Source of the DNA: Campanula takesimana
Taxonomy: Eukaryota; Streptophyta; Magnoliopsida; Asterales; Campanulaceae
DNA length: 64,000 nucleotides
NCBI GenBank assembly: GCA_026119855.1
Contig: JAOWBW010000323.1
Coordinates: forward strand, 1,488,001 to 1,552,000
Direction: 5' to 3'
The notes under the pieces are model-generated. The model saw only the letters and a program-made list of their open reading frames with translations. It searched no databases and was not told the origin of the DNA. Of the stretch, positions 22,365-33,584 are shown one piece after another. The stretch's first letter is position 1. Every line of letters begins with the position of its first letter. A program made the translations under genes and the position numbers.

Positions 22365-23332
22365 GGCTATGGTAAGAGATGTGGAAGGAGTTGGAGAAGA
22401 AAGAAGGAAAGAGAAAGGGGAGAGAAGAGTGAGAAGATATGTTTTATGGATTTCAAAGCCATTTTTTTATGAAGGAATTAAATTCCTTCTCCTCTTTGCA
22501 AGGGTTGTTGTGAAAGGGTGAAGCAATAAGAATAACAACTTATAAGCTAAATAGTGTTAATTAATGAGTCATGGCTAGCTGTGTTTATGGTTTATGTCTG
22601 TCTCTCTGGAAAAATAGTTATCCATCTGTTCTCTGTAATAACTTTCGCACTTTTCTTTCAAATATATTACAGTAAAATTCGCAATCTTAGTATAACAAAT
22701 TAATTTTAGTGCAAGTTTACTATGGTACAGGTAATGGACAAATAAGTAAAACACATTTTTTGAAAGTTTGACAAATAACTGTGACATTTATTATGAGACT
22801 GTGAGCGATAAAATGAAGTTGTGGATTATAAGGTATCCTAAGCTGTCAATTATATGGATTGCTTGGATTATACATTTGGTATGATACCTTGGGAAGGTCA
22901 TTTCACACCTTGAAATCTTTCTGACTGATTTCGAGGAATTTTCCGTTCTTAAAAGAAAGATTTCTTGACTATTACTCCTATTTTAATAGGAAATCATCGT
23001 CCAAGATGACATCTCTTTTCATGGTCCAAAAGGGCATAAAAAGAAAAGAAAAAAACTTTGTGACTTCTTAAATATGAAACTTGCACATTAAACTTTGTGC
23101 AGAAGCATACTTGCACCCAAAACTAACCCAATGAAATATAGATCCGGCCCGGACCATTCTGACAATATAAGAGGTTAGGCAAGCGTCCATCTCAATGGCT
23201 ATGCTCGTTTCAAGGACGTTTTAGGTATTTTACTCTATAGTTATCGATTCAGATAAATTGTTACTCAACTATCAAGCAGTCCGACAACAGAAAACAAGAT
23301 ACATGAAACACAGCTGTATAATAACAAATATA
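22365..23332. other. Intergenic, upstream of the small membrane-protein gene
   Basis: No ORF or RNA gene supported. The first few hundred bases should hold the promoter of the minus-strand gene; 'cttataag' near 22541 on the minus strand is a weak TATA candidate. Confidence 0.4.
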
Positions 23333-23568
23333 CATCCTCCGCCAAAATAAAGCAACATTTGACTATATATGCAATCAAATGACCAATTACATGTAAAGTA
23401 GCGCATGTATAATCCCATTTAGTTTTGGTTAGTCTATCACAAATGAAATTGAAAATTATTGACAAAGCGATTTTTAAAATTTCACTAAAATAATCAGATT
23501 GATCAAAGTTCACCTGTTGTATTGACCTTCAAAAATCAAATAAATATGACTAACTTTTTGGGACGGAG
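23333..23568. mobile_element. Degraded Stowaway MITE
   Basis: Left 'catcctccgccaaaataaa' after TA, right 'taactttttgggacggag' before TA. Termini are imperfect. Confidence 0.65.
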
Positions 23569-23961
23569 TAGTAATTTCTATCCAATCTAAAGTGGCTTGT
23601 AAAATGTATTGACTAAGAAAAAGTAAGAACATTTGGTAATGAAGAAGACTGATTTAAGCTTCACTGATACTGAAAAAAATAGATGTTCAACAATGGCATC
23701 TTTTCACTTACAGGATCAACATTTTCCGGCTAGAGGATATACATAGGTATAATAATAAGAGCCAAAAATTGGAATCTAAATACAAAACCTGGTCTAGGGG
23801 ATCATCTCAAGCGTCCATTCCCATCTTCCAAGCTCCATCTCTAAATCCTATGGTATAGTCAGAATCGAAACTTGGACAGATAGATCTCCAGCAGCTCGTC
23901 TTGCTTCACCCAAACCGCTCCCGATAGTCAAAAAGTCAATATTTAAGTCTCACTCATATTC

Positions 23962-26900
23962 TCAACTATGCCAGCTACCTTGACTAAAAGTATCCATAGT
24001 GTAGTCTTGACTACCAAATGCCATCCTTCGAAACAGCCTAATCTCTGCAGATTGTTCTGCAGAGTTGTTGTATATTGCACTTTCTCCTACTCTCATCCCA
24101 TTCGTTAAATCTGCTGATATCATACTCTCAAATGCTCTCACAACCTGAGAACCGGAACCCACAAATTAAAATGCTTAACAAGGTTAATATCCGGATACTG
24201 GGTTGCATACAAAAGGTCGGACCATAATGAGAACCCATGGTTAATCCAGGAATTTTTGGGAAGGGGGTCAAGGTTGTTTATGGGATATGTATTATAGTTG
24301 AGGTATACAAATTTAATATACAAGGAGGTCAAAATAATGATTCAGTGCAAAATTCTCAAAATTAGGGGGTCAAAATATTTAAATTCATCATTTTTAGTAG
24401 TTAAATGTCATTTTCTAAAAATGAAGGTGCTAAAATTGACATATTCCAAAATTAAAGAGGGTCGACTGGCCCCCATAGGCTTAAAGTGGCGGAATGAGAA
24501 CCAAGGCTGTGTTGGTTTCACAAAAATAAATAACTTGATAAATTTGCAAAAGTTGATTTGGGCAAATACTTTTATTATTCATGTTGAAACTTGAAAGTAC
24601 TCCTTCCGATCCATAATAAATGTCGCATCTTGATTTTTTGGTCAACTTATTGAACTTCAACCATAAATTTATACAACCAAAACCGTTCTCATGAAATTTT
24701 AAAGATTGTTATTGAAACTTAACAAAAATTCTATCAATAACAATTTTTAGAATTTTAAGAGTGATTAGATTTTAATAACTGTTTGGTCAAAATCCAATCA
24801 AGTTGACCGAAAAAAGTCAAGATGCAACATTTATTACGGGACGGTAGGAGTATTTTCTAATGTCTAGTTAATGCACTGAAAATAAGGCCCGGAATTCCTT
24901 ATGCAATCCCATTTGAAACTTTCTGCCAGGAAAGGAATAAGATCACAAATTCCGCATGCGATTTTCCTTTTTGACTTGTAGAATATTCTATAAGTTAAAT
25001 CAAAAGTCGCAAAAAAAAAATGGTTTCAGAAACATAAAGGAGGCGGAGAAAGGTACCTGTCCCATGCTGGGTCTTTTGGTAACTGAATGTCGGACACAAG
25101 CAGCAGCAGCCTCAATGGCTCTAAGCATTTCACTGTCAGGATAGTTCTTCTCAAGCCTTGGATCCACCAACTCTCCAAACTCCTCAGTAGCAAGTGCATG
25201 GCTTAGCTTTGGCCGAGCCTAAAAATAAAGGTGAACGTCATCCATTCAGTATTTATGCTAACTGAATGTTTAGGAAGTGGATAACAAGAATAATTGATTA
25301 ATTGTATAAAAAGTGAACATTTTCAGAGTGTCCCCTAAATGAAATTTAGACATTCATTTAGGGACGGAGTAACATGTTCAAGAAATCCGGACCAAAAGAA
25401 ATGATATTCAAACCAACAACAAAGTGAGTTGTTCATGGCATATCATCGAATATAACATGTATTTGTAATCAACAATAGTTGATGAAATGCCACGAATAGG
25501 ATTCAAATCAGTCCTGCTATAGGATTCTTTCAATGACAGAACCAGCATGACATTGTAAACATATTATTTGCATCCTTCTTTATAATCGCTTCAAGAATTC
25601 TTATTTGGTATGTTCAAAAAAAAAAAAAAAAACATACACGTAAGCTAAAATCTAAATTACGACATCAATATTTTCTTTTACACATATCAAAATTTTCTTT
25701 AAGAGGGGCAGGAATCAATCAAACCAGGGCACGACAAGTGACATTCAGTATAGATACAAAGTTAAGAAGATACCCATTCAACTAAACTCTCCTCTCCCAA
25801 AGGCTGCGATGTATCCACAGGTTTACGTCCGGTAATGAGCTCCAAAAGCACAACTCCAAACGAAAAAACATCAGATTTCTCCGTCAGCTTCCCACTTGAT
25901 GCGTATTCAGGAGCCATATATCTGACACAAACAAAAACAAAAATTTATCATGAATCAAGTTAACATTTATTCATACTATCTCCATTCGAAAATGATCTTC
26001 CCATTTGCCATTTCTCATTGTCTCAAAAAGTTCTTCCCATTTCTACAATTTGGGCTTAAAAGTGCATAAACAAAACATGGCTAGTGAAGCAAGTGTTCAT
26101 ATTCTTTAAAAGTTTGAATAGTCAAATGGAAATATCATTTTAAGACTAATATTTCTTGATAGCTATCTAGACCAGCCACAGATAGATGATCTACCCGAAG
26201 GTTCCCATAACACGAGTAGTTACATGTGAGTTTGCATCCTCAGCTAATTTAGCAAGCCCAAAATCAGAAACCTGTCAAGTATAAAGATGCCTTAACAACT
26301 AGTTACTAATGATAAATATCATAAAACTGAAGTTGGTGGAGATAAGAGGATACCCGAGCTTCAAAGTTCTTGTCTAACAGAATATTTGCTGATTTAATGT
26401 CTCGATGAATAATACGTGGAAGACCTGTAATACTAATACAAGTTAATGAACGGATAAGTAAACATCAAAGAAAAGAGTTTGGAGATAACATATCAATGCA
26501 GATCCGGAGTAAAATAATACAGATGCGCCACAATATCATTTTCCCCTAATTGATCATATTTTTCTACTGGTATGTGATATATGTATTCATCAATTGGTAC
26601 CCACAATGCATGCTCATGAATAAAGAAAATGAGTATTTTGGATGATTACAGTCTTCATGGAGATAAGCGATCCCACGAGAAGCTCCAGTAGCAATCTTTA
26701 CTCGGGTTTGCCAAGTCATAACTGGCCTATCTGGGCCTACAAAAGTCAAGGACCGTATAGATATGTCAGTCAAATCGCATACTACCTCCGTCCCTGAAAG
26801 ATATTTCCATTAGGATTTTGATGGTCAACACAAGTGAACTTTGACCAAACATTAACATCAGTCTAATTATCCATATGATTAGATTGACATTAATAAATGG

Positions 26901-28947
26901 TCAAAGTACACTTGTGTTGACCATCAAAAACCAAATGGGACTATCTTTCCGGGGCGAACATAGTTTTTTATGGGGAAAAACAGAGGAAGACCAGAATGAT
27001 TATTACCATGAAGATGGTAATGGAGGGTGTTGTTAGAGACATATTCATAGACGAGCAGCCTTCGGCTATCAGAAATGCAATAACCCGCAAGTGAAACCAA
27101 ATGGCGATGATGTATACGACTAATAATATCCACCTCAGCTTTAAACTCTCTCTCACCCTGTCCCCCTCCTATCTTCAGTTGCTTCACTGCAACCTCTTGC
27201 CCATCAGGTAGGTGTCCTTTATACACACGACCAAATCCACCTTCACCTAACAAATTCTCTTCTGAAAACCCATTCGTAGCTTCGACCAGTGCTTCAAATG
27301 TAAACCACGGTCTGGAGTTTCCCATTCCACCAGCTTCGGATGGAGAATATAGATACTCACTTGCAGAACGACTATCGACTGGTGATCTTTGTGTCTTCAG
27401 TAAACTTGAATCTGGATATAAATCAGAAATAATACCATCTTTATATATAGTACTCAAGTTTGCAGGTTTGCTCAAAACATTATATTGAAATACTCCCTCC
27501 GTCCCATTTGAAAGCTCCCATTATTTTTTTATTTTTATTTTAGAACAAATAAGGAAGAGTGCTATAATATTGATAGCAGAGTACGTGTCATGATTATGAA
27601 AAGGGAGGCAATAGAGAGAAAGCAGATACTGTAGTTGTTGTGAGTATGATAAGTGGGTCTCATTTAATAATAAAATAACCAATTTGGGAAACAGGAGTTT
27701 CCAATAGGACACCTAAAATGGCAAAATGCGAACTTTCAAAGGGGATGGAGTATTGTTCAGTAAGTTCATGCATCAATTTTTTCTCAGACCATGCCCGAGT
27801 TTCTAACCTTAATGAATAATGAATGATACACAAAACAATGACCAAAGGATCAATTGGTAAAAAATCTTTTTAGGGAATTACCTGTATGAGGGGAAGAGCT
27901 CAACGAGGTGGGCATACCAGCAACCCTTTTACTTCTCTTGCTCATGCACCAAGCAGCTATTCCAATTGCACCAAGAAGTAGGAAACCGAGTACTATGCCA
28001 ATACTCACTGCAACTTCAGTTCTGATGCTTGATGGTGGATTTGAATCGTGAGTTTGAATGCTTGGTGGTGGAATTTGAAGTAGAGTAGGTGAGGGTGGGG
28101 ATAGACCTAATGATGAAGGAGGTGGGGAGACCGGAATTAAAGGGGTTGCTGATGAGTTTGGGGATGGTTGAGAAACTGGAGATAATGGCGGAGGAGGGGT
28201 AAAGGTAGAAGGTGGGGTGGTTGAATTTGTGGGTGGCGGTGCTGAGTCCTGCAGTGGAGAGCTTGGTGGTGGGGTTGAAGTTTGAGGTGGTTGTGAAGAT
28301 GGTGGAGGTGAGCTCTGTGGTGGGCCATCAGTAGGAGGGGGTGAAATTTGAGGAGGGTCCGATCGTGGTGGAGGTGAAGTAGGAGGGTTAGATGATTGAG
28401 GAGGGGGAGAAGAGGCAGGGGGATTAGGCGAGGGAGTGGGAGTGGGAGTGGGAGTGGGAGTGGTTGGGGTAATAGCTGGGGGATCTTGTGATGGAGGTGG
28501 GGGAGAATTGATTGGGGTAATCGGAGGTGGCGGTGTGACTTTTGGTGGGTCCGCTAATGGCGGAGGTGGCGACCTGGCGGTGACTGGTGGTGGGGCATCA
28601 TTTTTAGGAGGAGGAGAAGCGGAATCAGGAGGCGGTGAGGAGGCAGCAGGTGGTGGTGATGAGGCAGCAGGTGGTGGTGAGGCGGCAGGTGGTGGTGATG
28701 ATGAAGGGGGTGTTGAATTAGTGGAAGGGGAATCTGAAGGGGCCATGGAAGCATCATTGTTAATGGTTGGGGAATTTGCTTGAGAATGAGGGGGAGGAGA
28801 GGAAGGGGACAATAATAAATGATGTGGACTGGTGGCCGGAAAAGGTGAACGTGGTGGTGGAACCGGAAAAAGTGGAGTCGATGATGACCGAGGTGGTGGC
28901 GGTGGAGCTGCAGAAGGTGCAGAATTTGGAGATGGTGATGTTGCCAT
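23962..28947 (-). CDS. PERK: Proline-rich extensin-like receptor kinase (PERK), 8 exons
   Basis: Complete gene. Coding exons: 28947-27882, 27411-27007, 26736-26650, 26424-26354, 26271-26195, 25921-25774, 25218-25057, 24144-23962; all introns are GT-AG and phases agree. It sums to 2199 bases, 732 residues. Residues 1-309 are a Pro/Ser/Thr-rich extensin-like domain (SPPP, TPPP) expected outside the cell against the wall; there is no obvious signal peptide, usual for PERKs. A membrane helix spans about 312-335, then KRSKR. The kinase has GEGGFG (411-416), Lys432 in VAVKQL, HRDIKSAN with Asp528 (an RD kinase), DFG at 546-548 and APE at 572-574. The tail contains AEIRLFRRMAFGSQ, a strong PERK signature. 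The protein should be a plasma-membrane Ser/Thr kinase that senses wall state. Exon 2's start is the least certain: an alternative AG lies 24 bases upstream. Confidence 0.95.
24600..24850. mobile_element. Stowaway MITE in PERK intron 7
   Basis: 251 bp between TA dinucleotides. 'ctccttccgatccataataa' matches the right end 'ttattacgggacggtaggag'. The same intron holds a degraded repeat at about 24235-24490 rich in 'gggggtcaa'. Confidence 0.88.
25330..25371. mobile_element. Stowaway fragment in PERK intron 6
   Basis: 'gacattcatttagggacgg' followed by 'agtaac' is a right MITE end of the 17895-18145 family, with only a short inverted partner 'gtcccctaaatgaaattta' left. Confidence 0.55.
25976..26150. 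mobile_element. Stowaway MITE in PERK intron 5
   Basis: Left 'ctatctccattcgaaaatga' after TA. The interior, including 'gtgcataaacaaaacatgg', matches the copy at 18672-18850. The right terminus has decayed ('attttaagactaatatttc'). Confidence 0.75.
26782..26963. mobile_element. Stowaway MITE in PERK intron 2
   Basis: Left 'ctacctccgtccctgaaaga', right 'actatctttccggggcgaa', with inner inverted 'tggtcaacacaagtg' and 'cacttgtgttgacca'. It fills most of a 270-base intron. Confidence 0.75.
27493..27750. mobile_element. Stowaway MITE in PERK intron 1
   Basis: 258 bp between TA dinucleotides. Left 'ctccctccgtcccatttgaa', right 'ctttcaaaggggatggag'. Confidence 0.85.
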
Positions 28948-29640
28948 CTAATCAGTATCGACTCTCAAACAATCACCAGCCAAGATGAATTTCCACAACA
29001 AGAACAAATCAACAATTTTCTTTTTTTATGCTCCCTAATCAAAATCTCTCACACAATGTCACCTTTTTCAAAATTTCCAAGAAAATTTCATAATCTGTTT
29101 GCACTCAACGTGTATCTATCATCTTCCCTGGTTTCTGGTTCATCAAAATTTCAACCTTATACTGTATTTCTACAATCACCATATAATTCCCCAGAAACCT
29201 AAAAAACATAATCTAATCTACATAAAGGCTCTATAAAAAAAAATAAAAAAAAAATAATTAAGAACAGATTCCAAACACAATCACAAAAACCCTTGCCACC
29301 CTAAAAAACCAAATTTATCCAAAACAAAATTGTTACCTGTCACCTTAAAGAAAATCAACCCACAACACCAACAAGATTTCTTCTTGACACTCAGATCATC
29401 AAACACAATTCAAAAGCAAACCCAGATACCCAAATCAAGAAAAGAAACCAAAATTCGAAATTTCGGTTTCATTCATCACAATTCACAGAATGCAGAAACC
29501 CCACATCACAAAAAATGAACAATCAACAAAACCCAATTGGGAGAAAATCCATACGCATAAACCGTTACCTCTGTTTCTCTCTCTCTCTCCCTCCTCCTAG
29601 TTTTGGCAATTCTTGGTCTTCGAACCCAAAAGACACGGTT
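28948..29640 (-). promoter_or_regulatory. PERK 5' leader, possible leader intron
   Basis: On the minus strand a GA-rich leader (gagagagagagag, about 29577-29590) ends in CAGAG|GTAACGG at 29569/29568, a good donor. A second donor CAG|GTAACAA is at 29337/29336. The bases just before the ATG read GATTAG, a possible acceptor. A 5' leader intron is common in plant genes, but here it is inference. Confidence 0.4.
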
Positions 29641-30154
29641 ACTGGGGTCCCGAAAATCCGAAGCCAAAACTGATAGGGGACAATGAAGGAAAGTGAGGAG
29701 ATTATTTTGTTTAAAAATCTTAATTAATCAAGAAACATAGTCGTCGTCGTAATTACAATAACGGAATTGAATGTGCGGTTTGCTTGGAATTAACGTTGAA
29801 ATGAATCAACGTTTGATTTTGTTTCTAAATGAAAAAAACACTGAGAAGGCAATGCAGATTTGTCAGCGCTAAAATCAAACATGTGTCTTTTGGTAAATAA
29901 TTAGTTTTTCCATTTTCTACCCTCCCTTTCAAACCCTTCATTTCTTTATCTAATTTTCTATTTTTGGACCACAAATTATCCATTTTTTTGGTATAATGAT
30001 ATGTATAGTGAAAACTCAAAAGAGAAAACTCATAGCGAAACTCTGTAATCCGTTGGATTGTAATAAGTCTTTGTGAACCCCACTGCTATGGGTTTTCCCT
30101 TTGAGTTTTCACTATGGGTATCATTGTTCTTTTTTTTTGGCCAAATAAAAGTTA
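29641..30154. other. PERK upstream flank
   Basis: AT-rich, no ORF supported. It should contain the core promoter, but I cannot place a TATA box with confidence. A small inverted pair ('gtgaaaactcaaa' near 30009 and 'tttgagttttcac' near 30100) is present. Confidence 0.4.
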
Positions 30155-30711
30155 CTCCCTCCGTCCCAGTTTAAGGTGGATTTCGAACCGGTCCACGAGA
30201 GGTTAGCTCCACCCCGGTCTACCCAATGGTTCCGATTAGAGCCACCTCATTTTTTTTGTTCGACGGATGAGATGTGTCCGAGCTCGGTAGGACCCACAAA
30301 AAATTGAAATCATTACAGCCGCACAGATGATGAGCTCGTCTATGTGGCCTTGATCGGAGTCGTTGGGTGGAGGGGTGGAGCTAATTTGGGTGGAGCGGTT
30401 TCGGGTCCGTTTAAGGTTCTTACCTTCCTTTTTGGTTTGTCCCAGATTAAGGTTCTTAGTTGCTTTATTCCATAAATGGAAAAATATGAATAGTGTCTTG
30501 GATAATCTTGCCCTCAAAAGGTTCATTTAATTTAAAAAAAAAACCATTACTTACCCAACTTACTTTTCACTCATTTGCTTTTTGAATAGTGTTTGGACAA
30601 TTATATCCTCACCTCCCTACTTTTGTTGACCCATTTTTTTTTTGTTTTACACTTGATTTTTTAGTAAATGTGCAAAGTCAAACTAAGAACCTTAAACCGG
30701 GACGGAGGGAG
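30155..30711. mobile_element. Stowaway MITE interrupted by another MITE
   Basis: Between TA dinucleotides. Left 'ctccctccgtcccagtttaa' and right 'ccttaaaccgggacggaggg' are inverted. The 557-bp length is explained by an insertion at 30178-30408. Confidence 0.88.
30178..30408. mobile_element. Mutator-like MITE, 9-bp target duplication
   Basis: 231 bp flanked by GTTTAAGGT on both sides (30169-30177, 30409-30417). The two ends form a long imperfect inverted repeat of about 55 bases: 'ggatttcgaaccggtccac' against 'ggacccgaaaccgctccac' (right end read backwards), then shared 'ttagctccacccc'. Long inverted repeats plus a 9-bp duplication fit the Mutator superfamily. Confidence 0.8.
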
Positions 30712-31002
30712 TATAAAGATAATTTTTTTTGAACCTTAAGATGTACTTTAAGGTGTGTTCATTCAAGATATGATTAAAGAGGGAGTGCCAGGTAAGTGAG
30801 GGGAGGGAGAGGGGGAGGGAGAGCTAGGGTGTTCTAGAGAGAAATATGAAACTTTTTTGGTTGTTCATTATGTGAGAAGGGAGTAAGGCATAATTGATGT
30901 ACTTTCATAGTCAAAGCATTGAAGTTGCATAGAACAGCGTATAGATTGAGAAGCTGTTTTTTTCCACTTATCATTTTTCTGTTAGTAACCTTTTTGTACT
31001 GA

Positions 31003-31035
31003 CCCGTGCCATTGGCACGGGCTTTTGAATACTAG
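31003..31035 (+). mobile_element. Helitron 3' terminus
   Basis: CCCGTGCC-ATT-GGCACGGG (31003-31021) is a perfect 8-bp stem, followed by 10 bases and CTAG at 31032-31035, then T. This is the classic plant Helitron 3' end. I could not find the 5' TC end; the body probably covers part of 30715-31002. Confidence 0.75.
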
Positions 31036-31053
31036 TTATTTTACACTCCCAAA

Positions 31054-31240
31054 CAGTGGCAAAGACATAAATTTTATAAAAAATGATCAAAACTATGATC
31101 TAGTACTATTTTTTCGGAACCAGAGGGGGTTTACGTTTTTAGGGATAAAAATGATAAATTCTTAAAATAGTTGTAAAAATGACAACTCCAAAATCAAAGA
31201 ATTCGATTGACCAGATGGCTTAGGTGTGGGTTCGTCACTG
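31054..31240. mobile_element. Possible short hAT MITE
   Basis: Ends CAGTGGCAAAG and, from the right, CAGTGACGAAC. Flanking octamers ctcccaaa and ccctcaag agree at only five of eight positions, so this is weak. Confidence 0.35.
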
Positions 31241-31480
31241 CCCTCAAGTATTCATAAGAAGTCGCTAGTAGCTAGACATGTGAAATCTTTCAAGGCCAAT
31301 CACCAACAAAATCACCTTTGCTAGGCCGCAATGTGATTGATAATCATCCAAATATTTGATCTCTAAATATATAATAATTAAGAAAGGACTTGTTTAGATT
31401 TATCACATCTTTTTCAAAGCGAGAATTTTTTTAGGGAACTAGTTTCCCCATAAGTTATAAAAAGTCCTGTTTTATATGGT

Positions 31481-31527
31481 TTAATGTTTAGGGTTTAGGG
31501 TTTTAGGTTTGGGGTTTAAGGGTTTAG
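31481..31527 (+). repeat. Interstitial telomere-like repeat
   Basis: Two exact TTTAGGG units followed by degenerate ones ('ttttaggtttggggtttaag'). Plant telomeres are TTTAGGG. It ends 16 bases from a copia LTR. Confidence 0.8.
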
Positions 31528-31542
31528 AACAAGACTTTTTAT

Positions 31543-31973
31543 TGTTAAAACCAAATGCGGAAACGGATCTTACACTTCCACACACCCACACGAACAAAGT
31601 AACAAATGAGACACGAGAATTTACGTGGTTAGGAGAATTCCTCCTACGTCCACGGGTGGCAACCAAAATCACTATAAGGTGATTACAAATTGTTTACAAA
31701 GTGATCTCTCACTACAAATGTGTCTCTCTCTCACAAAGTGTTTACTCCAAATGATTTCTCACAACTTGCCACAATGCTAGAAAGCATCCTACCAAAGCTT
31801 ATTTATAGGCACAAACCATCCAAGGATAAGGATGTATCAAGAGAGCGATGGAACACCAAAGTGTTTCTTGGGAAACACCAAAAGCCATGATACATTCACC
31901 ATGTGGATAATGATGAATGTCCAAAATGATAATGAATCCTAGATTATTCTAGAACTTGAAGCCAAAACCAACA
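31543..31973 (-). repeat. Copia 3' LTR
   Basis: 431 bp. The minus strand starts TGTTGGTTTTGGC at 31973 and ends GGTTTTAACA at 31543. A polypurine tract abuts its start. Confidence 0.88.
31800..31807 (-). promoter_or_regulatory. TATA box of copia LTR
   Basis: The minus strand reads TATAAATA inside the LTR, about 165 bases from its 5' end. Confidence 0.6.
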
Positions 31974-32038
31974 ATCTCCACCTTGGCGAAAGTTTCAACT
32001 GCAAAACGGGGTCAGGTTGCCACCAAGACCACCGGCTA

Positions 32039-33480
32039 TCATCTTCGACCAATGTTGATCAAATCCAAACAATGTGCAAATTTATCCCAAGTGACCACCT
32101 TAATCAACATATCAGCAGGGTTGTCAGCAGTTCCAATCTTCAATAACCGAATGTCACCTTCATTAACAATTTCACAAACAAAATGAAAGCGAACATCAAT
32201 ATGCTTTGTCCGAGCATGGTGTACTTGGTTTTTCGTTAAACAAATAGCACTCTGGCTATCACAAAACACACTAACGTGTTGCTGCAAAATCCCCAAGTCA
32301 TTCACCAACCCAGGCATCCAAATAGCTTCTTTAAAAGCTTCTGTGACTGCCATATACTCTGTTTCTGTGGTAAACAATGCAACTGTGGACTGGAGTACAG
32401 AACGCTAACAAACTGGTCCACCAGCCATAGTAAACACATAACCAGTAGTGGATCTACGCATATCCAAATCACCAGCGTAGTCCGAATCCACATATCCAAC
32501 CACAAGTTTATCAAGCTCAAGTTTTTCTTGCTTCTGAAACTTGAGACCAAGATCAACAGTACCATGAATGTACCTCAAAATCCACTTAACAGCTTGCCAA
32601 TGCCCTTTTCCTGGATTGTGCATATATCGACTAACAATGCTTAAAGCTTGAGCAATATCTGGCCGAGTGCAAACCATAGCATACATCAAAGCACCAACAA
32701 CATTTGCATATGGAACATTTTCCATCAACTCTTTCTCTTCATCTGAGCTAGGGCACATCGAAGCACTGAGTTTGAAGTGAGGAGCGAGCAGTGTACCAAC
32801 TTGTTTTGTCGAACCATTCATGCCAAATCTTGCTAACACCTTTTACAAATACTGTGACTGAGTCAACCGAACAGTACCACTTCCTCGATCTCGCTGGATT
32901 CCATCCTAAGTATCCTCTATGCTTCACCCAAATCCTTCATCTCAAATTCCTTTGACATATGAGCCTTTAATTTATCGATCTCCACCTTGCTCTTGGATGC
33001 TATCAACATGTCATCAACATACAAGAGAAAACAAATGAAGGATCCATCTTTGAGTTTTCAAAAATACACACAGTGGTCAAAATGGCTGCGAGTATAATCA
33101 TGCTCCACCATAAACTAATCAAATATTTTATACCACTGTCGAGGAGACTGTTTAAGTCCATACAAGGATTTCTTCAATTTGCAAGCCCAATTTTCTTTAC
33201 CAGCAACTTTAAAACCATCTGGTTGGGTCATATAGATCTCCTCCTCCAAATCTCCATGTAAGAAAGCAGTTTTCACATCTAACTGTGCAAGCTCAAGGTC
33301 AAATTGAGCAACTAATGCCGCCAACAATATCCAGACAGACGAATGCTTTACAAGCGGAGAAAATATCTCGTTGTAGTCTACCCCTTCCTTTTGTGCATAA
33401 CCTTTCGCCACCAACCGACCCTTATAGCGAATCTCAGGAGTGTCATCTTTCTTTGCAAACACCCATTTTCACCCAATTAC
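32039..33480 (-). pseudogene. Copia reverse transcriptase and RNase H, broken
   Basis: The RT part (33462-33115) reads RLVAKGYAQKEGVDYNEIFS and QLDVKTAFLHGDLEEEIYM. The catalytic YVDDM occurs near 33010-33030 in another frame. The RT thumb and connection continue at 32839-32405. RNase H (32377-32039) has TETEYMAVTEAFKEAIW and FCDSQSAICLTKN. Several frameshifts and stops separate the parts. Confidence 0.9.
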
Positions 33481-33584
33481 TTTCTTACCCTTCGGAAGCT
33501 CCACCAAATCCCAAGTCTGATTTTTCTTCAAGGGGGCTTAATTTCCTGATCCATAGCCTCTTGCCATCTCGAATGATCAGAACT

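Noticed and set aside
22236..22521. Plus-strand ORFs of 78 and 91 codons
   Set aside because: They overlap the conserved minus-strand membrane-protein gene and its upstream region, and look random.
28436..28783. Gly-rich plus-strand ORF of 115 codons
   Set aside because: It is the complement of the Pro-rich PERK exon 1; CCN codons read backwards give Gly.
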